DNA of 64,000 nt from Heterotrichella gracilis (GCA_032358255.1 JAULBX010002445.1:1-64000); one strand, 5' to 3'; numbered from the stretch's first letter, positions 12,806 to 25,294 are shown. Made by a program: numbers and translations. The notes: a model not told the origin generated them from the sequence alone.

Positions 12806-13539
12806 CTGACACGCAGGGTTGAAATACAGCTTCTGTGTTTCAAATCAGAGCTTAGCCGCGCAGAACCAATATGTAAGCAGGGTTTAATACTCGTCGGTGT
12901 TATATTCAAAACCTCTTGACGTGATACGCATACTATGCAGGATTTTGCCTAGCAATTAATGCACAATGTAATATGTCTCAGGCTACGTCAATGATTATGA
13001 TGTGCACTGATGTGACATACTACAGGCAACTCATGCCACGATATTCAATACTATGACCGTGGTTGACAGAGGTAATTTGGACGCTTGTGTCACAGTGACG
13101 TGACGATTAGGACATCCATTTCCCTCACACTTTCACAAACCCGGAAGACCCTAGGCAGTGCAGCGATTTTCTAGATGGCGTGGGCACTGCCCTGTGACAG
13201 GGTGTCAGCACACCACTGACATGTTACCCTTGTCAAGCATGAAGCAGTGCAGTTCAGGACCACCAGCTGCTTTATGGTATGAGCAGTAACTTCATGGTCC
13301 TTGGCCCGCTGGCCTGCAGCTGTCCCAATTGGCCAGGGGTCCCTGCTAGCTGCAGTGACAGCAGCCATCTCACACTGTGCATGATGCACTACATGCAATG
13401 CAGTCTCACCACAACAGCCAGGTTGCTCATGCATGTGTGCTCCTGAAAATGCTTCATCTGTGCACCTGGAGCAGTAAAGTTGCTTCACATGACAATGCCA
13501 TTGTGACACGGTTTGGGGCTTCAAGCTGACTGACAGTCA

Positions 13540-16500
13540 ATGCAGAACAATGCATCACGACATGCAGCCAAACTTTATATGGCAACAATGACATTGTAAC
13601 GCGAATGCGTCATGTGTCAGTAGACAGGCAAAAAGCTAGGGTCACCCCAGTGAAAATTTTGCTGCCGGACAATATTGTCATTTAAGAAAAAACATAATTT
13701 TCACAATTATAACATTAATTTTAAAACGTTGGATTCAAACCGTCCAGGTAGCGCAGTCGCATCCTGAATAGTGGCATGCTGGTCACATTGTACTCAGCAT
13801 GTACTCTCAAGACACTTTTGAAAACCTGTGGCATGATGGAATAACTGCCACAGTACTGCCGCAGCCTCAGTGGCATGGGCCGTAGGTACTCTGGCATCCC
13901 AAGCCGCAGTGCGCATCAGCCACTCCGCAGTAGTTGCTTGCTTGAGCAGCACTGGCCAGAAGGGCGGTTAGCAGCACCGGCGCCACATGAACCACCTGCA
14001 GAATTCAATTAGTGCATAGATTTCAGTACAAGCTGGATGCGTTTGATAACTTGCCAAGATTGCAACAGTCTGTAGTACATAGGGGGCACCAAGTGGTTGT
14101 AAATGAAGGGGAAATGACCTGTGCTGCAACGGCCTGTGCTGCAACAGCCTGTTGCCGCGGCAAATTGTGCTAAAGTCACATATAGCACCAATCTCCTGCC
14201 CACTACGCCCCTGTGGTACATGCCAGCGCATCAGGCAACGGTCCAGTCTAAAACCAAAAAGGCTTACATGGCACAAGGGTCCAGTCCAACCCCGAGATGG
14301 GGTACTGCCGACAGCAGCAAGGTACGTCACCAGTCCTGCCATACTGTATGCAACATTATTTCATGCCATGCCAGTGCATGCAGTGGACACAAGCGCTGAC
14401 ATGTACCTTGTGCTGCAGTGGGAAGGCTGCTACCACCTCCACCACCGCTGCCACGGTATGCCAAGCAGCCAGAGGCACTTGGAGGTGGGTTGATTGGGTT
14501 GCCATCGCAGTCCTTGGTGGGTGCAGGGCACTCTGGGTCTGTGGAAGTACCAAAAACCCCGCCAATATCGGTGAACACCGCCATGCTGGTGGCGCTGTTG
14601 CAGTCATCTGCAGCAACAGAGAACAAAGTCACCAGCATGAGAGATATGTGCAAATGTAAGGCATTTCAAATGTAGTAGTGAGATTGCGCAGCCTTGCAAT
14701 GATTGCACAGTGTGTAACAGGCTATACTTGTGGTGAATGTGTTCTTGCCCCATGCAATTCATACGTCACAATGTGTTTATAGTGTGCAGAATATTGATAA
14801 ATTCAACGGTTACCATTACTTAGTCACTGACAATGGCGATGGCAATAAAGGGACTAGGCACATCACGCGCAGTTGCAGCCAAATGGTATTGACCCATGAG
14901 CCATGCTGCACATTGTCATCCAACATGGAAACCCTTCAGGTCACACTGCACTGGCTGCATGGCCCTATGCCACTGGTATGATACAAGTTGCGCCTTGCCA
15001 GCAGCTGCCTTGAAGATACAGCTAGCAGCACTACTGCCATGGCAGGTCCTCTCGCAGTGCAGAACAATTCCCTCGCTAGTGCAGGGAAATTGAAAGCACT
15101 ACTTGTTATGTGCCTTGGAGGTTAGGTACATAAACCTAACATGGCATGGCAAAACCTGGGTTACACTGTTGATAAGACCCTTGTACGTAGGCTGTTACCT
15201 TGGCTGTCTCCGCAGTAGGCCAGACAGTTCAGCTTGTCCATGGCTTTGCAGCACTGCCAGCAGCTGCCTGAATCCGAGTAAAAGCCTGTTGGGCAGTTAT
15301 TGTTGGACAGCTGTCTCGACTCGCAATAATAGACACCTGTGATTGGCCCTGCAATTCTGATCTAGTGTGGTATTGTGAACAAAGTAAACCTTGAAGGGTA
15401 GTTAACACAGTAAACCCTGAAGGGTAATAACAACACAGAATATATCCTTCACATGCAAAGAACTCTGTATATATGCACATGGTTACCCATATGCAACGTT
15501 TGCCAAGCCTCAGTGAGTTGTCACATGCCACACAGGCGCAAGTCTACGTTGCACCCTTTCATAATTGTATTATGCACAGCGCATATGCACACAATCAAAC
15601 CAATTTAATTACACATGGTGAGCACAGACATCAACACACATACATGCAGAGGTGAGGCGCTATCGCGTGTTCTTGAAAATACTTGTCCAAGACTGCAGTT
15701 ACGCCATAGGGAGCACAGCACTCCCTGCTAGGTTTAACTTGCACGAGCATATATTTTAATCCAAATAAGTGATTATCCCTCCGAGGGTCACTTCCTCAAA
15801 CTACGCTGTTGCACATACCATTGGGTTGTTGTTTACTAAGCGCTTAGTGCGCACGTTTACCGCATGGCTGAAGAGATGCTTCTAAAATATGATCAACAAC
15901 GAATTTCCTGCATGCGTTTGCTGTGTTAGCTAAGCTGCTGCAGCTTAGAAACACGGTGGCACAGCGGCCAATTGCCACAAAAGAACCATGTACCATCAAC
16001 ATTTACCCACCACAATGCAGCATGATCATGCATCCAAACTTGATATTGCAACAATGACATTGTGACGTGAAAGCGTCATGTCCAGGTAGGCAGGCAAAAG
16101 CTGGGGATACCCCAGTGAAAAACCTGCTGCCAGACAATATTTCTTATTTCAAACAGAAAAAAAAATCATAATCAAAACAACACATCCAAGACAATGAAAT
16201 CAAACCGTTCAGATAGCGCAGTCGCATTCTGAATAATGGCAAGCTGTCCACACTGTGACAGCACTCAGCATGTACCCTCAAGTGGCCTGGTGGAATAAAC
16301 GCCACAGCACTGCGGCACTAGCACTGTGAACATCAGTGGCCAATATTGCCACAGTACTGCCGCACTAGCAATCTTTCCATGCCGCGGCCTCAGTGGCATG
16401 TGCCATATGTACTCTGGCATCCCGAGCCGCAGTGCGCATCTGTGGTCCCGCAGTAGTTGCTGCTTGAGCAGCACTGGCCAGAGGGGCAGTTGGCAACACC

Positions 16501-17890
16501 AGCACCACATGACCCACCTGCAGCAACCGATACACATACATGCATTATCAGTACATTCTGAAAAGCTTCAATAACTTGCCAGATTGCAACATTCTTTGTG
16601 TACAGAGTATCAAACAAGATGGGGATTAAAAGGAAACCTGTGCTGCAACTGCGGATGTGTTCATTAATAATTAATTTGCCCTCCCCACTATGGTACGTGA
16701 CAGTGAGTCAAGGCAAGGGTCCAGTTTGAACCCTTAAGGGTTACTTGGCACAAGGGTTCAGTATCAACTCTCAAGGGGTACTGCCGGCAGCACCAAGCGT
16801 GCGCCAATAGTCCTGCCATTATGGGCCTGCCATAATGTATGATACAGAAGTATGTAGCATCCATACCACGCCTTGCCATGCAGTGCAGTAAAGACAAGTG
16901 CTGGCACATACCTCCCGCTGCAGTAGGAAGACTGCTACCACCACCACTGCCACTGTTTGAAGAGCTGCCAGATGTCGGTGGTGGGTTGAGTGAGTTGCCA
17001 TCGCAGTCCTTGGTGGGCGCAGGGCATTCTCCTGTTGCCAGAGTAGAAACACCAACAGTGAACACCGCAAAGGTGGTGGCGCTGGCACAGTCCCCTGAAG
17101 CAACATAACAACAACTAGCATAACATATTTTATGCAAAAGTAAGGAATGTTGTTTTTATAGATATTGCGCGGCCTTGCAACGATTTGCACGTTGGCTATA
17201 CTGGCAATTGTGATGTGCTCTTGCCTCATTCAAACAGTAAGTCACTTACTTATTGCATATCCATATGCCATGGCAAGAGAACATCACCACCGCTAGCCTA
17301 TGTGCAACCAGGCTGTGCAAGGGGACTGCAATTCGTAAGTCAAATATGTTATTTTTTCCTGGAACCTTGACTCAAGGCTTGAGAGGCCTTCAACCGTTAC
17401 CATCTGTGAGAATGGCAATACAAGGGCTAGACACATCATGCACAGTTGCATGAAAAGGCCTCTGGGCCACGTCTTGCTGCAGCAGTGTTACCCAACATGG
17501 AGCGGTTCAGGGCTGCCCAATGCCCACCGGGACTGTAATACCTACTGATGACTACGGTAGTTGTTGTAATGATTCGAGTTAAGCTTGCAGACACTGCTAG
17601 CAGCACTAATGCCATGGCAGCGTCTCTCACAGTGCAGCGCAGTCAATAAGAAGCCTATTGACGATGTTCAACAGCAGTGCCATTTTGACTTCATGAGTTC
17701 GATGGAATCCGGGCTCAGCACATGGCAAAAACGGTGTTGTCAGACACTTGCTCATACTTTCAGGGTGTCACCTGGGGATTCTCCGCAGTAGGCCGCACAG
17801 TCCTGCTTGTCGATGGTTTTGCAGCACTGCCAGCAGCTGTCTTGTCCCACCTGGTAGAAGCCTGCTGGGCAGTCATTGGTGAACAGCCTC
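13540..17890 (-). repeat. Direct segmental duplication behind hevein copies A and B
   Basis: About 13540-15340 and 16010-17890 align as direct repeats in exons and introns. Anchors are the paired stretches 13562-13680/16025-16140 downstream of the genes and 14900-15060/17470-17640 within introns. Unit length is about 1.8-1.9 kb. Copy C at 12.2-12.8 kb is an older, shorter relative. Confidence 0.75.
13878..15345 (-). pseudogene. Hevein-type gene copy B, frameshifted
   Basis: Exons in order of transcription are a seven-Cys exon (about 15345-15199), a linker exon (14607-14407) with PAPTKDCDGN, and a hevein exon (13995-13878). The first two are open and in phase. In the hevein exon one extra base near 13933-13938 (compare 16441-16480 of copy A) shifts the frame and leads to a stop a few codons later, and the second hevein Cys is replaced by Arg. 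I found no signal-peptide exon. Intron sequence is also homologous to copy A, so the whole unit was duplicated. Confidence 0.68.
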
Positions 17891-17991
17891 GACTGCTTCC
17901 TGCAGTATGCGTGGCTGGACACCACACAGGCCAGCAGCACAGTGAGGCTTACTGCAAGGAGCAGCGAGCCGCGACGCATGGTGAACGACAT
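16390..17991 (-). CDS. Secreted protein with seven-Cys module and hevein (chitin-binding type 1) domain
   Basis: Exons 17991-17772, 17094-16912 and 16517-16390 join in phase to about 176 residues; an in-frame upstream ATG at 18027 is possible. The N-terminus (MRRGSLLLAVSLTVLLACVV, ending near SSHA) is a clear signal peptide. A compact module with seven cysteines including SCWQCC follows, then a Ser/Gly/Pro-rich linker carrying PAPTKDCDGN, and a C-terminal domain with the eight-Cys hevein pattern (NCPSGQCCSSSNYCGT). Hevein domains (CBM18) bind N-acetylglucosamine polymers, so a cell-wall or defence role outside the cell is plausible. The seven-Cys module is not one I recognise. Two broken copies lie downstream. 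Confidence 0.8.
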
Positions 17992-18027
17992 GGTTGAACA
18001 AGGAAACAGCGAGAACAGAGCTCTCAA

Positions 18028-20367
18028 GAGTGTTTACTGAAGGCAACTGCTGGTCGCAGCCGCTGGTGAGCGACAGTGGGCAAGTGAGCGATCGTTTGCA
18101 ATTGCTGAGTACTCGCAAGCCTGGGCTAGAGTGCGTGCAGGGTGAAAGTATTGCATTTGTTCAACACTTGGCTTGGGTTTAAGTAGGACAAGCTTCACTC
18201 TTCTACTCCCCCGATCCTCCAAAAAGGGCCGGATTGTTGCAGGTCAAGGGCCAGGGTGCTAACCCGATTGACAAATTTGAGAGGTGCATATGCATGGACC
18301 AGCCTGGTCGAATTACTCTGCCTACAACTCGGCAGCTGCTCACAAGCACCGGTGCCACCAAATGTCGATGTTGCTCTGAACCTGGCAATGCATGTTCCGT
18401 ATCTGCAGTACCTGAAAGTTTCTCTGCTGTACCTATCCTCCGAGCCTTGTGTACATCTCAGATTGGGAAAATCAGGCACTGTGATTCGGCTGTGCCATCA
18501 TGCGGCTGCAGCGCTCATTTTGTCACTTCCTACTGAAGCTCAGAGCCCCTGGGGAGCGCTGCACATGCAGCACATAAAGCGCTGCACACACGAATCAGCA
18601 CTCCAGCACACCACCCATGTGGTTTAGGGTCGTTCAGGGTTCTATGGGGAGGGTTCAGAACATCGTGGTGAACCCTACACAAACCCTCCACCTGGATGGG
18701 CATATTGCACATGGCGCTGACCCCCCACAGTGCACAACATGGTGTACACCCCCCAGATAAATAAATAAATAGATAGCTACGCAGCCTGTCCTTGAACAAG
18801 CGCGTTGGTTAAGCAAGTGGAATTAGCAGAGAGAAGGGCAATGCTCTCCTGTCTACTATGTCCTCTACCATTAATGTACACCCCCAACCAACCACCACCA
18901 CCCGGCCCCATCTGCAGCTGTTAACACCCCATTCTCCCTTTGTGCGCCCATGAAATCCTCACTGACATGCACTCGTAGACTTGAAAAGATCCAACACTTG
19001 AAACACAAACCCTTGGTCCGCACCCTCTAAGCAAGTGGTGCAGGACACCTTGAATCCTAGCCCTTGACCTGCTACACCCTGAATACGTGTTAAACCCTGA
19101 CCCCTAATCCTAATTGTTTCCCCTAGGACTCAAGCAATTAACACCCTAAACCCTGGATCCTGTGCGCATTGAACCCTAATCCCTTGATTGTGCCCCCGCA
19201 GCCGCTGGCGAACCTTGGCTTGACCTAGTATCCTGCATCCCTAAACCTCAATTCCCTGGTGTGCTAAACCCTAAACCATTGATTTTCCCCCTGGAGCCGC
19301 TGGAGAGCTCTGGCTTGACATGGGCACCCAGCTGCTGGCACTGGCTTCACGATGCGCGCGGCATTGAAGGGCAGATGTGGAGGGGGCGCAGGCGGGTGCC
19401 GCCCATGTTGGGTGGTGGTGGGGTTGCTTGGGGTCATGCAGGAATCCATGAGGGAACAGCATATCATAGAGTCCCCATATGCTTGCAAGGATGCCTCGTC
19501 ATTCCTCGCATGACCATGCGCTCTGCATGCTAGGGTTTACAAATCCAATGCCTGAAGCCCTACAACCCCCAGTCAGATTTTGCCACTATTCAAGCTATGC
19601 TGCATTGTGCATCATCAGCCATGCATGTACCGCGCCACATTCAAGGCGTGGACCCACATCCCACACCCACCCCTGCAGGGTGAACGGCAGCCACGGCCCT
19701 AGAGGGAGGGGTCAACGGCAACGAGGTAACCAATGGCATCCTGGGGGCATCATCTGCTTTCGACCTGCTGTCAACCTGTTCACTTCCACACCACCCACAC
19801 CACCACCTCGGCCTTGTCCCTCAGCGGTGGGGGGTTGAATGTGGGTGTGGATGCGGATTGGGTGTGGGGCAGAGCCTCGCCCTGGCGCCACATGCGGGAG
19901 GAGGTGGCGGTGGTGGGGCGGGTGGGGAGGGAAGGTGGATGGGGCGCTTGTGTGTGGGTTCAGCAGGGTTTGAGATGGAAAGTCAAGGACCAGCATTTGG
20001 AAAACCCTAAGATCCCTGAACCCTGCAAAAAGGTCAAGGCGTCACGATATGCCATGCCATTCTGTAAAAGGGCGTGAAGGGTCAAGCAAAATTCGAGTAC
20101 AGATTTACACCTAGAGCGAGTGTTGGGCAGTGGTTTCAGGTGGCCAAAAATTGCACAATAAAAATGATATTAAGCAAAAATGGAGCGCAATTTTCGGTTG
20201 TATGTGGCATCTGTTTCTTTATGTTTGTTCCACTGTCTATCCTTAAGAAGCACAAGCGCAGGACACTTTTGCTCGGCCAAGCATGCGAAAGCTTCCTGTT
20301 TGTGCACCCCGTCATTGCCATCAACCCTCCAGCCCCAAGTGAGGCTAGCCCTAGGGTGTGCACGGGT
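18028..20367. other. Intergenic with possible gene remnants
   Basis: The plus-strand frame at 18256-18627 begins with an LRR-like stretch (LTRLTNLRG) and may be a fragment of an F-box/LRR gene. At 19186-19320 two similar segments, each after a CCCTAAAC-rich tract, look like an exon edge and its echo (start of a possible exon at about 19287), but no convincing reading frame continues. No other gene is supported. Confidence 0.35.
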
Positions 20368-23300
20368 ATGGCGGGTCAACCGCCGGAACCGTCCGATGCC
20401 ACCGTTTCTGCCGTGCTTCACGGCGACATCTTCCAGTCTGAGATAGCTCCTCGTCTGCCGTACAGGGAGCTCGCAAGGGTGGGGTGCTGCAGCCATGCCA
20501 TATGCATGCATGCATGCATGCATGCACATGTGTAGCACTTATATAAGCCAGGGGCCCTGCCTCACCGTTGCTGCAACGCACAGATCTGGCAATACGTACA
20601 CATCAAGTTGTGTGCTTTATCTGCCACGCACTTCGGGCGCAGCATTCGTTGGCTCCTTCCCCCACACATGCATGGCATTGCAATGTCTGGCTCCTGTACG
20701 TGTAGTTGACGCCATGCTGCACTTGATGCTCTGGGCACTTCCTGTAGCAAACATGAAACACCGCTATATCCCGTGCAAGCCCCACCGCTGGCAGTCTCCA
20801 ACCACAGCTTAGGGTTTTTAGCCGCAAAAGGCGCCTACCCTTTAGGGTATTCAAATCCCCAATTCCCACCCCAGGTTGCGTCCACCTGCCGCTCTCTGCA
20901 CACTATCGCTTCCACACTGCTGGTGGACAGAGAACGCCTGATGCTGGTGTGTTCGGGAAGCAACATGCTGCTGGCGATACACCCCACGACGGGTGAGCTA
21001 TCAAACCCTGGAACCCTAAATCACAAATTATTTGAACCCTACAACAGGTGTGCTAATCTCACAACCCTCACAAAGCCAAGAACCCTGAAACCTCACATGG
21101 CCAAGCAGTGCATACCTTGTATGCGCTGATGTGATATGCAGCCAACATGGCAGTGCTAGTGCAAAACCCTAGGGGGGTAAGCGTGATTGCAACGGGGTAT
21201 TTCAGATGGCGTCCATGCCTTCCAACTGGCATCCATGCCAGAATACATCATGTCCTTCAATCTGAAACTAAACATCAACAATGGGTTAACAGTATGCCTC
21301 TGTGCATGTGCTTCCACTTGCCAAGGGGTGTGAAGGTCGCCACCCCCCTGTGCAGGGGAGGTCACAGGCAGCGCCCCCATGGAGGACAAAAAATACAGAT
21401 ATTAAATTTACGAAATGTAAACCTAATTTCTGCAGAGTAAACCAGGCTTGCTGTGAGCTGCGTATCTGTATCTGTGGGCAAGTGCATGTCCATGCTTGCT
21501 TGTACATGTGCCTTGTCAAGGGGTGTGAAGCTCGCCACCCCCTGTGCAGGGGAGGTCACAGGCAGTGCCTTCATTGAGGACGCTGCTACGGGGGTCGGAG
21601 GGGAGGTGGAGGCGGAGGAAAGGGGTGTGTGGGCCACGGGGGTGGCGGTATCCCCCGTGGACGAGCGGGTGTATGTGTGCCAACATCAGGTGAGGGGTGC
21701 GAGGTAGTGCTACAGTGGTAGCTGAGGATGAGGTAGGCCTCGCCCATGTGACACATGCATGCATGTGACCACCCCCCATACTTGCCCAGGTAAATGGCGT
21801 CATTTCTTTTGACCCAGAAAACCTGTCCCCAGCCGGCGGCCGACTTGTGGTCCCCGGGTCTGCCATGGGTGGGGATGAGGATCACAGCCCCGAGGGTTTG
21901 GCTTTTGACGAGGCGCGGGGCGGAATGCATGTTTGGTGCGTTGGGGTATTGTATTGTAAAATGAACCCTGTACCTTGAGACAAGCACACTGGGAAAGCTC
22001 CACAAATTGTTGCAGTTGAGGTGCATGCAGAACCTTACAAGCATTACAACAAGATGCAGATACACGCCCTCAATCAATTGACCTAAAAACACATGGATAA
22101 AAACTCCCGACTTGCAGCTACTAAGACTCTTAGTAAGAGCAGGTGCAGCAACATAATGAAGATGTAATGTTTTTTCGTATTACTTCAATCTACGTTCTTC
22201 TCTCTCCCTGCTTGCAGCTACGAGGAGCAGGTGCGTCATTACCTCCCCTCTTCCACGAAAACCACCCCCCTTGGCAGTCACGCCATTGGGTGGGGAATGG
22301 TGACGGGGCCGGATGGGGCACTCTACTTGGCACTGGACAAGGGCTATGAGGTAAATTGCAACACACTCCAACCACTTTTCAGTTACCGTACACATTCTCA
22401 ATTGGAAGGGCACTGGTGACGGGCCAGGTAAGGCGCTCTACCGGGCGCTGGACATGGGCTATGAGGTAAAGCTCATATGCCAGGAACTCGAATCAATTGG
22501 TGATCACCATTCAATCACATTACAATCTAAATTTCAAGCCGCATATTTCATTCGGGGAGCACATTGGTAATGGGGCCAAATGGCGCACACTGTTCTGGCA
22601 CCTGGCATGGCCTATGGGGTAATTTGCATTTGCCTGAACACTCTGATTTCAAATTTACCAGCTAGTTTATTGTTTGTATGGTGGGTCCCATACATCTACT
22701 TATATAAACTATAAAATGTGTGCAGTGGCGCGCGCAACCAACATCCTAAGCCCTTGGCACCCTGCACGCAGTCGGACAATTACAACCAGCTCCCCCCCGG
22801 GCCCCCCTACACGGGCACGGTGCTGCGAATAGGGCTGGACCGGGCAGGTCATGCCAAGCGCCGTGGCACATTTTTCACATCAAACGGGGTTAACGCGCAC
22901 CCAGTGGCCCTTGAGAGCAGCAACCCCAGGCGGTGGCGTGCGGACGGGCGCCTGGCTCGGCCCAGCGGGGTGTGCTTCGATGACCAGGGGGGCCTGTATG
23001 TCACCAGCCTCACCAATGAGGTGCGCGGGAGTGTGAGCAATCCTATCTTTTTCTATCTAACCTGCATGCTGCATTTCTAGTGGGATCGATGCCTGCCGGA
23101 AACCTATGGCAGATTGACCCCTTATGCTCAATGACGACATCAAACAAGGCAACGCAACTCAACCACTGCACTGATGAAGCACTCCTACCCATCCTCCCCA
23201 CCATTTTTCACAGGTCCTTCATTATCGCGGCCCCCTGCAGCCCAACCCTGGTACCTATGTGCGCACCTTCCTCACCGCCGCCACCCATGCATTCATACAC

Positions 23301-24031
23301 CCCTGGGATATCCGCTGGCACAGGGGTTTATTCTACCTCTCCACACACAGGTAGGCTCGGGGGTTGGGGCAAAGCATGCAGCCCCCATGTCGACTTGCCC
23401 AAAGACCCTGTTGGAACTTGCTGGTAGGTAGGGACGTGGTGGAAGGAGGATTGGGGGTTATGCTTTTTTTGTTGCACATGCCACTTAGCGTCTATGTTGG
23501 TATGAACCTTGTGCACCTTGCCACCCTGCGTGATTTGCTTCTGCTATAATTAACATTTATCTGCAAACGAGGTCGCGCCAACAATGAACTACAAATATGT
23601 AGAACTTTTGAATTGAGTTATACTTATATCTTTTCTATTCGCCCACCCACAGCGTCATCGAGGGACATCCTGATAGGGTCTGACGGTGGCCAATTTGGAA
23701 TGAATGAGATGCATTTGTCATGTTTACGTGGTATACATAGTATCCTATGGCAGTGATTAAACCTGTCATGACCTGTGCACACTTATTTCCTTCTTTTTCC
23801 ATCCACAGCGCCAGCGAGGACATCCTAACAGAGTCTGAGGGGTCTGGCGTGAATGTGTACGACGGGGAGGGGACCCTGCTGCGCCGTATCACCCATCCTG
23901 CCATGTCCCACCCTAACATGATGTGCTTCTGGCCGCACGTGCGGGCCACGAGGGGCGAGGCGGGAGAAGGGCAAGGCAGCGCAAGAAGGAGGAAAGACAG
24001 AAACAAACTTCCGCTTGCTGTCGATGGTTGA
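20368..24031 (+). CDS. F-box protein with probable NHL/SMP-30-like beta-propeller
   Basis: Exons 20368-20478, 20875-20992, 21550-21689, 21790-21935, 22218-22350, 22772-23020, 23214-23350 and 23809-24031 join in phase to about 418 residues. The N-terminus, split over exons 1 and 2, has an F-box-like pattern (LPYRELARVASTCRSLHTIA). The rest has blade-like units with small hydrophobic strands, such as GVWATGVAVSPVDERVYVCQ, GWGMVTGPDGALYLAL and RPSGVCFDDQGGLYVTSL, typical of NHL/SMP-30-type propellers. The likely role is an SCF substrate adaptor, with the propeller as binding face. The final ~40 residues are basic and low-complexity. The propeller assignment rests on pattern only, and an additional upstream exon is possible. 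Several introns carry exon-edge echoes. Confidence 0.7.
21311..21590 (+). repeat. Exon-edge echo, F-box/propeller exon 3 acceptor
   Basis: The acceptor and start of exon 3 (21516-21590) are duplicated upstream at 21311-21390. Both contain CCAAGGGGTGTGAAG-like sequence and a CCCTGTGCAGGGGAGGTC core. Only the downstream copy continues as open coding sequence. Confidence 0.85.
22293..22627 (+). repeat. Exon-edge echo array, F-box/propeller intron 5
   Basis: The last ~57 bases of exon 5 plus donor (22293-22358) recur at 22405-22474 and 22556-22627. The first echo keeps GGCTATGAGGTAAA; the second has drifted to CCTATGGGGTAAT. Confidence 0.85.
23645..23848 (+). repeat. Exon-edge echo, F-box/propeller last exon
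   Basis: The acceptor and start of the final exon (23801-23848) have a decayed copy at 23645-23692 with the same CCACAGCG acceptor and a GAGGACATCC-like core. Confidence 0.8.
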
Positions 24032-24257
24032 TAGCCGCGCGTGGAAGCTTCCCACCATAGCCTCCATCACACCGGCATTCCGTCCTATAGCTGCCCTATA
24101 GCATAGATGCTGGCATTGCTGGATCATGCAGGCTTAACGGGTGGGGGGTGCGAGGAGTGCCGGGGGGTTCGGAGGAGGTGAAAGGACTCTGAACTGATGT
24201 GAACACAGCTAAGCTTTCCAGATGACACAGGAGGAATCCGCTGCCCCTCTTGTGTCT

Positions 24258-24262
24258 TGTAA
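24258..24262 (+). terminator. TGTAA polyadenylation-type motif
   Basis: This lies about 230 nt beyond the F-box/propeller stop codon and is the likely cleavage signal for that transcript. Confidence 0.4.
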
Positions 24263-24725
24263 AAGCCCCCGCAGCAGAAAATGAGGTGGCATGCTTAAGT
24301 TTAGCCTTGGTCGCCTTAGTAAGTGTCACAGTGTTTTCTTTTCTTTCTTTGAAGATCTGCAATTGGGTGCAATTTCTGTAATGACACGAGCAGGCCACTG
24401 CACACAGGCAACACAGAAACCTGCTTACAAACGTTGTGGGTGACCACAACCAAAGATTCTGACTACCAGCTGCATATTGCACTGCCTGCACCTGCCTGTC
24501 TTCTTGGCAGGCGTCACTTTCCTGGCAAGTTGTTGAACAGCCATGCAGAACTTGGCTACATTGTGATTGAAGCTGGGGAGAAAGTTGCTGGAGCCGTGAG
24601 GGAGGTTGCTGCCAGCTCACAGTGGTCTGGCTAGAAGCTTCAAATGTCAGTTTTGAGCCGCAGGGCTCTTCTAACGCCCTAACAATCAGTCCAAAAGCCC
24701 AGCAGGCAGTGCTACGCAAACAGCA

Positions 24726-24963
24726 CAAAGGGAAATAGCAAAAAAACTCAGACCAGGGCATATGTAGTTCCGTAGCTCTGCTCTGCAGCTTCATCCCACT
24801 AGCCTAGTGGGATGAAGCTTAGAGCAGAGCAAGGCACTAGCCTAGGATGAAGCCGCAGAGAGCTACTAGCCTGGGAATGAAGCTGCAGAGCAGAGCTAAG
24901 GCACTACACATGCCCTGGTCTGAGGTTTGTGCTACACTATTCCCTTCTTGCTATTTCCCTTTG
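24726..24963. repeat. Long foldback (inverted repeat) element
   Basis: The left arm (about 24726-24800) and right arm (about 24865-24963) are complementary for most of their length: CAAAGGGAAATAGCA, CTCAGACCAGGGCAT and AGCTCTGCTCTGCAGCTTCA all reappear in reverse complement. The right arm has a short insertion. The centre holds further partial inverted copies of the same GATGAAGC/CTAGCCTAG motif. The RNA of either strand would fold into a long hairpin. It resembles a MITE or a long-hairpin small-RNA precursor, with no protein-coding content. Confidence 0.75.
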
Positions 24964-25294
24964 ATTACGGTTGCGTGGGAATGAACGCTGCCTCACCACG
25001 CACACCATCCTTCACTCCTGTAACCTCTCTTGAGCCCAGCACCAGCCCCAGTGACCCCAGCCCAGCCCAGCCCCTCCTCACCGGCGCGCTGAGTGTGGCC
25101 ACCTCACTTCTCAATCACCGCCTCGGTCTCAGTCTCCTCTGTGCCCCAGGGGAGTCACTAGGCCCAGTGGGACCTAGTTCAAAAGAGTGCACAGTGCAGC
25201 GGTGGTATTGCAGTGCAATGCAAGTTAACCTCGTATGGGTTGATCAGCTGAGAGACAAACTATCATCGGTGATACAATGCAGCAACGCACCCAT

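Larger units (their letters stand above)
24032..25294. other. Intergenic with foldback repeat
   Basis: This contains the 3' flank of the F-box/propeller gene, the foldback element at 24726-24963, and unassigned sequence at 24964-25294. A 232-codon antisense open frame at 24096-24794 overlaps the repeat and has no recognisable domain, so it is not called. Confidence 0.5.

Noticed and set aside
20500-20530. GCAT microsatellite as a regulatory element
   Set aside because: A simple sequence run inside an F-box/propeller intron; similar short GCATGCAT stretches occur widely and carry no clear signal.
24096-24794. Minus-strand open frame of 232 codons
   Set aside because: It overlaps one arm of the foldback repeat, has no recognisable domain and a Cys/Ser/Leu mixture unlike the neighbouring proteins.
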